From Bacteroidales bacterium (GTDB lineage: Bacteria; Bacteroidota; Bacteroidia; Bacteroidales; UBA932), in the NCBI GenBank assembly GCA_017550655.1, contig JAFZOK010000017.1, forward strand, positions 1-64,000: a stretch of DNA of 64,000 nt, given 5' to 3'. The notes below the pieces were generated by a model that was not told where the DNA came from, did not search any database, and saw only the letters and a program-made list of their open reading frames with translations. Position numbers and translations under genes: made by a program. Shown one piece after another: positions 54,041-60,294 of this stretch (within the stretch, counting starts at the first letter, position 1; every line of letters begins with the position of its first letter).

Positions 54041-54547
54041 ATGCTTCAGTATCAATTTTTCCCCCGCTCAATCGGAGTAAATGACACCTTGAATATGGTT
54101 ATTGAGTGTTTCAGTAAGCACATTTCAGAAATAGAATCACCAGATAATAAGCTAAAAAGCAACGATGTTTTGAAGATTCTGGAGCCAGATTTGAAATCAA
54201 TTGGTTTCATCGTTGAGGAGAGCAAGAAATCCAGCGACAAAATCAAGGTCCCGGTTCTGTTCGGCAAGAACAACAACATTGAAAAGTTTTTTGATGCAGA
54301 CGGAGTAAGTGAAGACGGAAGAATAGTACTTGAGGTCGAAGCTGGAAGAGCACTGGCCAACAACCAGTTCCTTAAGGACATTTTTCAGGCATGTATGATG
54401 TATTCCGTTGAATATCTTATTATAGCCGTAAGGAATGAGTACAATGACAGTAAAGACTTTGAGAGAATATATGATTTCCTTGAAACGCTATATATCAACA
54501 GCCGTTTAAAACTTCCATTGAAGGGGATCCTTCTTATAGGTTATTAA
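54041..54547 (+). CDS. Putative PD-(D/E)XK-fold nuclease
   Basis: This 168-residue protein is not firmly recognised. Residues 84-104 (FDADGVSEDGRIVLEVEAG) resemble a PD-(D/E)XK core, with an Asp at 85 or 87 and E98-V-E100 in place of E-x-K, followed by the helix containing NNQFLKDIFQACMM. This pattern occurs in restriction-like endonucleases. The start at 54041 is preferred; an upstream extension to 53957 is low quality. It lies 19 bases before the UDG-like gene in an AT-rich stretch, so the two likely work together. Confidence 0.5.
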   Translation: MLQYQFFPRSIGVNDTLNMVIECFSKHISEIESPDNKLKSNDVLKILEPDLKSIGFIVEESKKSSDKIKVPVLFGKNNNIEKFFDADGVSEDGRIVLEVEAGRALANNQFLKDIFQACMMYSVEYLIIAVRNEYNDSKDFERIYDFLETLYINSRLKLPLKGILLIGY

Positions 54548-54566
54548 GATAGTGTTTATAGGATAT

Positions 54567-55283
54567 ATGATTGAACAAAAAATTAGAAATGCCATCCTTC
54601 CATTATATTTACAACTAATTAAGGATATCAGGCAATCTAACCATACTGATGATTTGGTGTGTTTTGCCGCCCAATGGGGCAGATTTTTCCCAAAAAAGGA
54701 AAAAGATGGAATCCTATTTGTCGGGAGAGCAACTAATGGATGGTTTCATTATACTCCAGATATAACAGTCCTTTTCGGAACATCTGAAAATGCTATATTC
54801 AACCGTCCTGATCAAATGAGATGGGTTGATGATTTAGATGGGAGTCAAACCGGATATAATTCACGGAAATCTGCCTTCTGGCGAGTTATTAGGAGAATAA
54901 GCAAGCATTTATATCCTGAACCAGAAATTAGTTATGTAGCTTGGTCTAATGTATGTAAAATAGCCCCCAACGTAGGTAATCCGAGCAATGCCTTATACTA
55001 TTTGCAACTTGAAACATGCAAAAAGATTATTAAAGCTGAAATTGAATCCTTCTCACCAAGATTCGTTATTTTTCTTACTGGATGGGGATGGTGTAAAGAT
55101 TTCGTTGAATACTTAATTCCAAATTATCAAAAGCATGAAACTAAAAATGAGAAATGGGGAAATTATTTAGTTCATACCTACGATTATTGTAATAGAATTT
55201 ACATCGTATCAGAACACCCGCAAGGGAAGCCAGAACACTCACATGTTGAAGCGATTACAAGGAGTATTGACAACTACAGATAA
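54567..55283 (+). CDS. Uracil-DNA-glycosylase-superfamily-like protein
   Basis: This 238-residue protein has a UDG-like layout: a first strand with ILFVGRATNGWF (50-60, comparable to the GxDPxxxG/GxNPxxG loop), a middle segment SYVAWSNVCKIAPN, a strand FVIFLTGWGW, and a C-terminal HPQGKPEHSH (217-226) comparable to the HPSPL loop. The classical catalytic Asp or Asn is not obvious, so the activity may differ. The ATG at 54567 is preferred over GTG at 54552. It is paired with the putative nuclease upstream. Confidence 0.5.
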   Translation: MIEQKIRNAILPLYLQLIKDIRQSNHTDDLVCFAAQWGRFFPKKEKDGILFVGRATNGWFHYTPDITVLFGTSENAIFNRPDQMRWVDDLDGSQTGYNSRKSAFWRVIRRISKHLYPEPEISYVAWSNVCKIAPNVGNPSNALYYLQLETCKKIIKAEIESFSPRFVIFLTGWGWCKDFVEYLIPNYQKHETKNEKWGNYLVHTYDYCNRIYIVSEHPQGKPEHSHVEAITRSIDNYR

Positions 55284-55349
55284 ATTAATTGTAACAAATT
55301 TATAGTAATACCCCTTCTTTAACTATGAATAGGTTATAGTATCATCAGT

Positions 55350-55490
55350 ATGGCAGACAAGATGACACCTCAGCAGCGGCACAGGTGTATGTCGCGGATA
55401 CACTCATCGGGGACAAAGCCGTAGATAAGGCTTAGGCGTGCGCTGTGGGGCTGGGGTTCCGGTACTGGGTGAATGTTTATGGGTTGCCAG
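55350..55490 (+). pseudogene. vsr: vsr, 5' fragment (disrupted very-short-patch-repair endonuclease)
   Basis: Translation from ATG 55350 gives MADKMTPQQRHRCMSRIHSSGTKP-like Vsr N-terminus (residues split here by a TAG at 55422), then IRLRRALWGWG, and after a one-base frameshift near 55456, FRYWVNVYGLP. This is the conserved N-terminal third of Vsr, which nicks T:G mismatches next to Dcm-type methylation sites. Reading stops matching after GGGTTGCCAG (55481-55490), where inserted DNA begins. The gene therefore has a nonsense codon, a frameshift and an insertion. Confidence 0.88.
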
Positions 55491-55545
55491 CTCGATAGCT
55501 GGCATTGTAGCGGATTAACTGGTTCCGCAATTCATCTATTTGCAT
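55477..55545 (-). pseudogene. 22-codon 5' fragment resembling an NAD+-dependent DNA ligase start
   Basis: On minus, ATG at 55545 reads MQIDELRNQLIRYNASYRAGNP and then hits TAA. The pattern LRxxLxxxNxxYxxxxxP is the start of the Ia domain of LigA-type ligases, which would continue EISDxEYD; here the sequence breaks exactly at the junction with vsr. CTGGCAACCC of this fragment is the complement of GGGTTGCCAG in vsr, a shared 10-base stretch at the breakpoint. The ligase match is short and uncertain; the truncation is clear. Confidence 0.4.
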
Positions 55546-55572
55546 AATCTTTTTGTTTAGGTAAAAACACTA

Positions 55573-55932
55573 TTAGTATGGGTCAAGAGTAAAAATAACC
55601 CTGCCATAAAGTTGCATCTGGATGTCGATGTATTCTTCATCACTTTTAATACCAGTAGGCTGGCCATCCATACCCCACTTCATATAGGCTTCGGATTCCT
55701 TTTCCCGTGCTTCGCTATCGGCAAAGCAAGGGGCTATCTGAAACTCAAGGTAATCGTCCAACTTCTGTGCCCTGTACTTGTTCAGCAAATCCCAAATGTT
55801 AATTTCAAGTGTCTGGCCATCCACTTTAACTTTGGCAAATGGCCAATCGGGATAGTTTTTGTCAATTTTGTGGCCTGCCACTTCCACAAACTGTGCAGAT
55901 TTTGTAATGGCAGTTTTGTCTTTTGCTTTCAT
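55573..55932 (-). CDS. Unknown protein, paralogue B (inserted in vsr)
   Basis: This 119-residue protein from ATG 55932 is about three quarters identical to the protein at 56880-57311 over residues 12-110, including HKIDKNYPDWPFAKVKVDGQ, KYRAQKLDDYLEF and AYMKWGMDGQPTGIKSDEE. The family is unknown to me; it is acidic, soluble and lacks a signal peptide. The reading frame stays open upstream through the vsr junction to 56136, but those codons come from the junction and another fragment. Its C-terminus is shorter than paralogue A. Confidence 0.6.
   Translation of the reverse strand: MKAKDKTAITKSAQFVEVAGHKIDKNYPDWPFAKVKVDGQTLEINIWDLLNKYRAQKLDDYLEFQIAPCFADSEAREKESEAYMKWGMDGQPTGIKSDEEYIDIQMQLYGRVIFTLDPY
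55641..55881 (-). repeat. 241-bp direct repeat, copy within paralogue B
   Basis: Aligns without gaps to 57020-57260; by eye close to 90% of bases agree. Both copies are in the same orientation, about 1.4 kb apart, and could support deletion by recombination. Confidence 0.85.
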
Positions 55933-56096
55933 AAGCTTGTTGAATTTATTGGTTAATGGTTTATGTAGTGCTTTACTTAAAAAACGCTGCATTCTCTCTT
56001 CGTCAAGAATTGCTGGAGTTTCTCCCGAGTCAAATATCTTAATAGGGGCTTCTCCTGGACGCACATTGTTATCAAACAACACCATCGGTACTTTGG

Positions 56097-56435
56097 GTGC
56101 ATCTGGGGTGCAGCCTGTATACGGTGCCGAAGACAAACGTGGAGTTCTGGGTTGCCAAGGTGGAGAGGAACAAGGTTAGGGATTCTGCGGTGTGGAGGAG
56201 GCTGGAGGCTCTGGGATGGAAGGTGGTGATTGTATGGGAGTGCCAGCTGAAGAAGGCAGTGTTTGAGGAGACGGTATCCCGGGTCAGGAAGGAGATCCTG
56301 GCTGGAGGAAAGGAGTATGTGGAGGGGGTGGCGGCTGCCAGGGAGGCTCGGGAGAAGGAGCGGAAAGAGCGGGTTCTTCGGAGAAATCGGGACGAATATT
56401 TCAGCCAGGAGATCAAGGCGAAGTTCAATCGCTGA
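56097..56435 (+). pseudogene. vsr: vsr, 3' fragment
   Basis: The open frame begins inside the protein (GTG 56097) and reads HLGCSLYTVPKTNVEFWVAK, ERNKVRD and LEALGWKVVIVWECQL, the conserved C-terminal half of Vsr, then a charged tail to TGA at 56433-56435. The centre of the protein, including the catalytic Asp and the VHGCFWH zinc region, is missing. With the 5' fragment at 55350-55490 it shows that about 600 bp replaced or interrupted the middle of vsr. It is not expected to be expressed as a functional protein. Confidence 0.87.
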
Positions 56436-56445
56436 GGATAGTGCA

Positions 56446-56631
56446 TTAAAGTAACCCTCTGGCTATCCCGGTCGCTGTTGCTGATACTGGCAGTTTGTCT
56501 TCCCAGTATTCTTCCAGGGCTTTGTCGCTCCTTTTCATCCAATTCCCCGCTACCTGTTCTGAAACTTTCAGCGTCTTTGTCAGATAGTCCTTTACAGCGT
56601 TCCTGTAGTCTTCTAAATTCTGGTAATTCAT
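56446..56631 (-). CDS. Unknown 61-residue protein
   Basis: The preferred start at 56631 gives MNYQNLEDYRNAVKDYLTK and a helical, charged protein without signal peptide; a longer frame to 56727 overlaps the preceding gene by 80 bases. It is third in a minus-strand set with the 77-residue and 143-residue unknowns and converges on the vsr 3' fragment with a 10-base gap. No family recognised. Confidence 0.5.
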   Translation of the reverse strand: MNYQNLEDYRNAVKDYLTKTLKVSEQVAGNWMKRSDKALEEYWEDKLPVSATATGIARGLL

Positions 56632-56644
56632 TGTCTTAAGTAAA

Positions 56645-56878
56645 TTAATCGTCGACATCTCTAAATAATAAGTCTTCAAACACTTTTCCAGCAGCCATAC
56701 GCCCCTTGCCGTCCTTAATGATAACAAACGAAGGGAGGCCTAAAAGTATTTTTCCATCCTCACTGTTTGGGTTGCAGGCAACTACATCGTAATCCTCATA
56801 CGGTGGTTCTTCTACAAAAGTATAATGCTCCTCGCAGTCTTCTCCGAGTACCTGTTTTGCAATTTCAAGGTTTGTCAT
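56645..56878 (-). CDS. Unknown 77-residue acidic protein
   Basis: A small, strongly acidic soluble protein (starts MTNLEIAKQVLGEDCEEHY, contains PPYEDYDVVACNPNSEDGK). Its ATG lies one base after the stop of paralogue A, so the two are co-translated. No known domain is recognised; acidity and size would also fit an inhibitor or immunity protein. Confidence 0.55.
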   Translation of the reverse strand: MTNLEIAKQVLGEDCEEHYTFVEEPPYEDYDVVACNPNSEDGKILLGLPSFVIIKDGKGRMAAGKVFEDLLFRDVDD

Positions 56879-56879
56879 A

Positions 56880-57311
56880 TCAATAATCCTTTTTAAAACC
56901 TTTTAACAACTGTTTTACTATTTCATTGTCTGCGGAATCTTCATACTCGTCATCGTCTGGATCAAGAGTTACAAGCACCTCGCCCCAAAGCTGTTTCTGA
57001 ATGTCAAAGAATTCCTCATCACTCTTAATGCCAGTCGGCTGACCATCCATACCCCACTTCATAAAGGCTTTGAATTCCTTTTCCTGTGCTTCGCTATCGG
57101 CAAAGCAAGGGGTTGTATAGAACTCAAAGTAATCGTCCAACTTCTGTGCCCTGTACTTTTCAAGCAAGTCCCAAATGTCAATTTCAAGTGTCTGGCCATC
57201 CACTTTAACTTTGGCAAATGGCCAATCAGGGTCGTTTTTGTCAATTTTGTAGCCTGCCACAATCACATAATCTGCGGATTGGGCATTTGTGTCCTTTTGC
57301 TTTTTTGTCAT
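56880..57311 (-). CDS. Unknown protein, paralogue A
   Basis: This 143-residue soluble, acidic protein is the longer paralogue of 55573-55932. The shared core contains YKIDKNDPDWPFAKVKVDGQ, WDLLEKYRAQKLDDYFEF and the W-G-M-D-G-Q-P-T-G segment. It adds an Asp/Glu-rich C-terminal stretch (DPDDDEYEDSADNE) lacking in paralogue B. It heads a three-gene minus-strand set. I do not recognise the family. Confidence 0.6.
   Translation of the reverse strand: MTKKQKDTNAQSADYVIVAGYKIDKNDPDWPFAKVKVDGQTLEIDIWDLLEKYRAQKLDDYFEFYTTPCFADSEAQEKEFKAFMKWGMDGQPTGIKSDEEFFDIQKQLWGEVLVTLDPDDDEYEDSADNEIVKQLLKGFKKDY
57020..57260 (-). repeat. 241-bp direct repeat, copy within paralogue A
   Basis: Gap-free partner of 55641-55881, same orientation. 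The high nucleotide identity, including third codon positions, points to recent duplication or transfer. Confidence 0.85.
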
Positions 57312-57425
57312 AATTCGAGAAAATTTAGTGATTGATCTTTTCGGAGGTAAAGATATGGCAGGCCATTGACAGGTTTTGTCAATTAAGGAAAAATTTCTCG
57401 GGAGCTGGCAATTCTAAGATTTATC

Positions 57426-57454
57426 CAATTGTGAATACGATGTGTTCACAATTG
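57426..57454. promoter_or_regulatory. Inverted repeat, 10-bp arms, upstream of paralogue A
   Basis: CAATTGTGAA (57426-57435) and TTCACAATTG (57445-57454) are perfect inverted arms with a 9-bp spacer. The site lies 115 bp upstream of paralogue A and 60 bp before composite promoter copy 2. It could be an operator; the rest of 57312-57510 shows no gene. Confidence 0.5.
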
Positions 57455-57514
57455 AATTTGTCTCAATATAAGTCAATTAAAGATTCTTAACTTGTTGTAT
57501 CTTAGTAAGTTGTC

Positions 57515-57607
57515 GTTGACGTTTTGCGTAAACTACAAAATCTTCATATGAGGCGGGTAAATTTTACCGTTTGGTTTGGAAACGAGGGAGATGGGGCGGT
57601 AGATTTG
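57515..57607 (+). promoter_or_regulatory. Composite promoter module, copy 2
   Basis: Left arm GTTGACG (57515-57521), TTTTG spacer, right arm CGTAAAC (57527-57533), a 21-bp gap, the 25-bp block at 57555-57579 (GGGTAAATTTTACC then GTTTGGTTTGG), a 21-bp spacer and -7 box TAGATTTG (57600-57607). The block is identical to copies 1 and 3. Transcription would start near 57614, upstream of a 27-codon ORF and the HicB-like gene. Confidence 0.85.
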
Positions 57608-57636
57608 CGGAAGTGAATCATAAACCACTAATTTTC

Positions 57637-57720
57637 ATGGAGAATCTGAATAAGAAGGAAGATTTTGAATTATCTCAAAAATGTGTTAGTTTTGCATTGT
57701 CAAACTTAATGGCGGGATAA
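57637..57720 (+). CDS. Possible 27-residue small ORF
   Basis: ATG 57637 to TAA 57720 encodes a peptide beginning MENLNKKEDFELSQK. It is the first ORF after the composite promoter, 23 bases from the expected start. A second promoter (57664-57694) lies within it, so the ORF may be accidental. No homology is recognised. Confidence 0.25.
   Translation: MENLNKKEDFELSQKCVSFALSNLMAG
57664..57694 (+). promoter_or_regulatory. Second promoter of the HicB-like gene
   Basis: TTTG (57664-57667), 19-bp spacer, TAGTTTTG (57687-57694): an exact consensus promoter with a leader of about 65 nt to the HicB-like ATG at 57767. The gene thus has a regulated-looking distal promoter and a plain proximal one. Confidence 0.7.
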
Positions 57721-57766
57721 GGAAAGGATTGTTGGCGAAACTTAAGAAACAAATAGGATTCTGAAT

Positions 57767-58171
57767 ATGAAAATGCAGGTTATTATAGAAAAGGATGAGA
57801 GAGGGTATTCCGTTTATAGTGATGGTCTTAAAAGCGGTATTATTATCGGGGACGGCAAAAGTGTGGCAGAGGCCAAGGAAGACTTTATGAATACGCTGGA
57901 AGAGGTCAGAAGTACCTATCCTGCAAGAGGAATGGAGATTCCGGAAGAACTTGTGGATCCTGAATTTGAATTCAAGTATGACGTGGCGTCTGTCTTTGAT
58001 GAACTGGACTTTATAAACCTAACCAAGTTCGCTGAGTTGTCAGGATTTAATTCTTCTTTGCTAAGACACTACAAAAGAGGCGACTTTGCCATATCTGGCA
58101 AGCAGGCTTTCAAGATAGAGAAGGCATTGCATGATATCGGCAAACGTCTGGTTGCGATATCAGTGTTCTGA
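57767..58171 (+). CDS. HicB-family antitoxin-like regulator, orphan
   Basis: This 134-residue protein has a HicB-type partial RNase H fold at the N-terminus (MQVIIEKDERGYSVYSDG, then a DGKSVAEAKEDFMNTLEE helix) and a C-terminal helix-turn-helix (about 85-130; KFAELSGFNSSLLRHYKRG). HicB antitoxins normally pair with a HicA toxin; none is adjacent here, and solitary versions are common in Bacteroidota. It might act as a DNA-binding regulator. Confidence 0.75.
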   Translation: MKMQVIIEKDERGYSVYSDGLKSGIIIGDGKSVAEAKEDFMNTLEEVRSTYPARGMEIPEELVDPEFEFKYDVASVFDELDFINLTKFAELSGFNSSLLRHYKRGDFAISGKQAFKIEKALHDIGKRLVAISVF

Positions 58172-58190
58172 TACAATCGCTGAGAAATAG

Positions 58191-58198
58191 TATATTTG
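58191..58198 (+). promoter_or_regulatory. -7 box before the N-formylglutamate-amidohydrolase-like gene
   Basis: TATATTTG matches TAnnTTTG and would give a leader of about 90 nt. No good -33 box. The -7 box runs straight into the 19-bp repeat at 58198-58216. Confidence 0.45.
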
Positions 58199-58216
58199 CA
58201 GTGCATCAAGAGTACT
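58198..58216 (+). repeat. 19-bp direct repeat, left copy
   Basis: GCAGTGCATCAAGAGTACT; matches 61151-61169 with one mismatch (T to C at position 5). The two copies bracket about 2.9 kb with the amidohydrolase-like, RelB/PIN, HigA-fragment and 271-residue genes. Confidence 0.6.
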
Positions 58217-58294
58217 TGAGTGTACACCAACCGAGTTTAAGTTATGCCACGGTGGTAAGATGATGCGGGTTTGTCAGAACTAAAACAATAGCTT

Positions 58295-59008
58295 ATGAGA
58301 TACGGAAGAATAGTATTGAACGAGCCTCACGCGTCTGTGGAGGGCTTGTATGACAGCAGGTTAAGTTTCTGGAACATTGACGAGGGGTTTGTGAACGGGG
58401 CCGTGATGGACCTTACGGATTGGCACACGGATTTCCTGTTTCACGGCCTTAGGGACAGTAGGATTGAGACGGTAAGGTTCCCCTATTCCAGGTTTGTGGT
58501 GGATGCGGAACGGCTGTGGAACGATCCTCTGGAAAACAAGGGGCAGGGAATTCTGTACAGGAAGTACGGAGAGTATTGCCGTAAGATTCCCGTTGCTGAG
58601 GAAGGGAAGCTGCTGGGGCTGTGGCACTGGCATCAGAGGAGGTTGAAAAGGGCTCTGGAAAGTTCTGCTTCCACATTGCTGCTGGACTGCCACTCGTTTC
58701 CGGAGAGGATGAGCGATGTGGATGTCTGCATAGGGTTCAACGAAGACTGGTCAAAGCCAGAGAAGGAGACTCTTGAATTTGCAGTGAATTTCTTCGAGGA
58801 GAACGGCTATGCAGTGGGTATCAACAATCCATACAGCAACTCCATTGCACCGCAGTGCAATGTGCCTTACAAATCGATGATGCTTGAAATCAACAAAAAG
58901 GCATATCTGAAAGGGAATACATTGCAACTTAGCACAAGGACCGGACGGCTTGGCCGGAACATGAGCCAGGTTGTATCATCCTTTATGTCTCTTCTCCTAA
59001 GTTCTTAA
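58295..59008 (+). CDS. N-formylglutamate amidohydrolase-like protein
   Basis: This 237-residue protein fits the FGase family: early zinc-ligand-like context (HASVEGLYDSRLSFW), LLLDCHSFP with the conserved D-x-H-S, and the C-terminal MMLEINKKAYL. Family members hydrolyse N-formylglutamate in histidine degradation, but no hut gene is near, so the substrate may differ. It is the first gene in the segment bracketed by 19-bp repeats. Confidence 0.75.
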   Translation: MRYGRIVLNEPHASVEGLYDSRLSFWNIDEGFVNGAVMDLTDWHTDFLFHGLRDSRIETVRFPYSRFVVDAERLWNDPLENKGQGILYRKYGEYCRKIPVAEEGKLLGLWHWHQRRLKRALESSASTLLLDCHSFPERMSDVDVCIGFNEDWSKPEKETLEFAVNFFEENGYAVGINNPYSNSIAPQCNVPYKSMMLEINKKAYLKGNTLQLSTRTGRLGRNMSQVVSSFMSLLLSS

Positions 59009-59062
59009 CCTTTTGAATTTAAGCAGAATCGCTGACTGAAGAGATGTAGCTGATAAAAATAT

Positions 59063-59091
59063 TTGGTTGCTTTTGGTTGCGATATGGTTGC
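59063..59091 (+). promoter_or_regulatory. Three phased TGGTTGC repeats upstream of the toxin-antitoxin operon
   Basis: TTGGTTGC at 59063-59070 and 59073-59080, then ATGGTTGC at 59084-59091: spacings of 10 and 11 bp place the sites on one face of the helix. The third overlaps the -33 region of the promoter. This is the arrangement expected for autorepression by a ribbon-helix-helix antitoxin, here RelB-like. Confidence 0.6.
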
Positions 59092-59117
59092 AATTAGGTT
59101 TTAATTTCCTATATTTG
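59087..59117 (+). promoter_or_regulatory. Promoter of the relB-PIN operon
   Basis: GTTG (59087-59090), 19-bp spacer, TATATTTG (59110-59117), followed by a leader of about 20 nt to ATG 59145. It overlaps the last TGGTTGC repeat. Confidence 0.65.
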
Positions 59118-59144
59118 TTCCTGGATAGTTAAAGATACAGGATT

Positions 59145-59462
59145 ATGGCACAGACTGCGTTTACTGTCAGGATGGATGCAGAGACAAAACAAAAGTTTGA
59201 TGAGCTCTGCAAAGACTTTGGAATGAGCGCTAATACAGCATTCAATGTGTTCGCAAGAACCGTTGTAAAGCGAAGGAGGATTCCCTTTGAAGTAGAGTCT
59301 GAAGAGGAGGCTGTGTTGAGAAGAGGAAAAGAAGCTGTTGCTGCAATTAGGGCGAAAGCGGTTCTAAATGGTACGGCTGATATGTCTATGGAGGAAATCG
59401 ATGAAGAAATCCGCCGTTATAGAGAAGAGAAAAAGGCTTCTTCATCAAAGAAGAACGGCTAA
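59145..59462 (+). CDS. RelB/DinJ-family antitoxin
   Basis: This 105-residue antitoxin has an N-terminal ribbon-helix-helix DNA-binding domain (TAFTVRMDAETKQKFDELC, then FGMSANTAFNVFARTVV) and an extended charged C-terminal tail for toxin binding (about 55-98). Residues 74-97 align without gaps to the C-terminal tail of the toxin in the next gene. It starts the operon and likely represses it through the phased repeats upstream. The toxin begins 10 bases after its stop. Confidence 0.88.
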   Translation: MAQTAFTVRMDAETKQKFDELCKDFGMSANTAFNVFARTVVKRRRIPFEVESEEEAVLRRGKEAVAAIRAKAVLNGTADMSMEEIDEEIRRYREEKKASSSKKNG

Positions 59463-59472
59463 TCTTGCAGTT

Positions 59473-60069
59473 ATGAAGTATTACGCCGTTATAGACACTA
59501 ATGTGATAGTGTCCTCTCAATTGAGTTCAAGAGCGGACTCCCCTATTGTTCAGATATGGGATCTTATTATGAACGGAGATATCATTGCTATGTTCAATGA
59601 AGATATTCTTGAAGAATATGAGCAAGTTCTCTTGCGAGACAAGTTTAATATCAACACTCAAAAAGTCCAAGAGATAATTTCTGCCATCAAGGTAAGAGGG
59701 CTCTCATGTGAAAGATGTGACTGTGAACTGGATATTCAAGATGCAGATGACAAAAAGTTTGTGGAAGTAATGCTCTCAAGAGACGACTCATATCTTATAA
59801 CAGGTAATCTTAAGCATTTCCCTTCCAACAGTAGAATCATAAGTCCTGCTGATATGATTATGATTATAAAGGCCAATATTCAGGAGTCTTCACTTTTGAA
59901 TGAACCTGGAAGTGAATATATGTCTGACAAGAAACGCGAAATACTCAATAAAGCCATCGCGGCAACACTTGAAATCCGGCAATCAGCCAAATTGGATGGC
60001 ATTGCTGAAATGGATATAGCTGATATAGACCGCATTATTCGCGAGTATCGGAACGGTAAGAAGAAATAG
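59473..60069 (+). CDS. PIN-domain toxin with appended antitoxin-like tail
   Basis: The 198-residue protein consists of a PIN ribonuclease domain (1-135; acidic residues in VIDTNVI at D8, EEYE near 48-50, and DADDKKF at 90-93), of the COG1569 toxin group, plus an unusual C-terminal extension (about 150-198). The latter ends LDGIAEMDIADIDRIIREYR, 12 of 24 identical to antitoxin residues 74-97. COG1569 toxins usually stop near 140 residues. The start at 59473 fits the PIN domain; the upstream in-frame extension overlaps the antitoxin gene. Confidence 0.82.
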   Translation: MKYYAVIDTNVIVSSQLSSRADSPIVQIWDLIMNGDIIAMFNEDILEEYEQVLLRDKFNINTQKVQEIISAIKVRGLSCERCDCELDIQDADDKKFVEVMLSRDDSYLITGNLKHFPSNSRIISPADMIMIIKANIQESSLLNEPGSEYMSDKKREILNKAIAATLEIRQSAKLDGIAEMDIADIDRIIREYRNGKKK

Positions 60070-60080
60070 TAGGGCAGATT

Positions 60081-60233
60081 ATGAAAGAACACATTAATGA
60101 CAATCAGGTGAGGGATTACGATCTTGTATTAGATGCCGAGTTCGGCATTCCTGGAAGTGAGGAGCGCAAAGAGGCAGAAGAACATGCTAAAGCCTTCTAT
60201 TCTAAAGATAGGCATTTATCCGAAAAATCATAG
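60081..60233 (+). pseudogene. Truncated HigA-type antitoxin fragment
   Basis: ATG 60081 to TAG 60233 encodes 50 residues starting MKEHINDNQVRDYDLVLDAE. It resembles the N-terminal arm that precedes the HTH in Bacteroidota HigA/XRE antitoxins (a YDxxLDxxFGxxGTPER-like arm and a helix ending AFY), but the HTH itself is absent and the last ten residues are unrelated. I take it for a 3'-truncated antitoxin; a real small protein is possible since it follows the PIN gene by 11 bases. Confidence 0.5.
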
Positions 60234-60294
60234 GTTGACATAAATCGTCAATTATCTTCTTCAGCTTTGCAGTCGGAATAAATAAAAGACAGTT

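Noticed and set aside
55573-56136. 187-codon version of paralogue B starting at 56136
   Set aside because: Its first codons are the complement of the vsr 3' fragment and the junction, so the long form is an artefact of the insertion; ATG 55932 aligns with paralogue A.
57430-57450. CRP/FNR-type operator TGTGA...TCACA
   Set aside because: The spacer between TGTGA and TCACA is 11 bases, not 6. Kept only as an unassigned inverted repeat.
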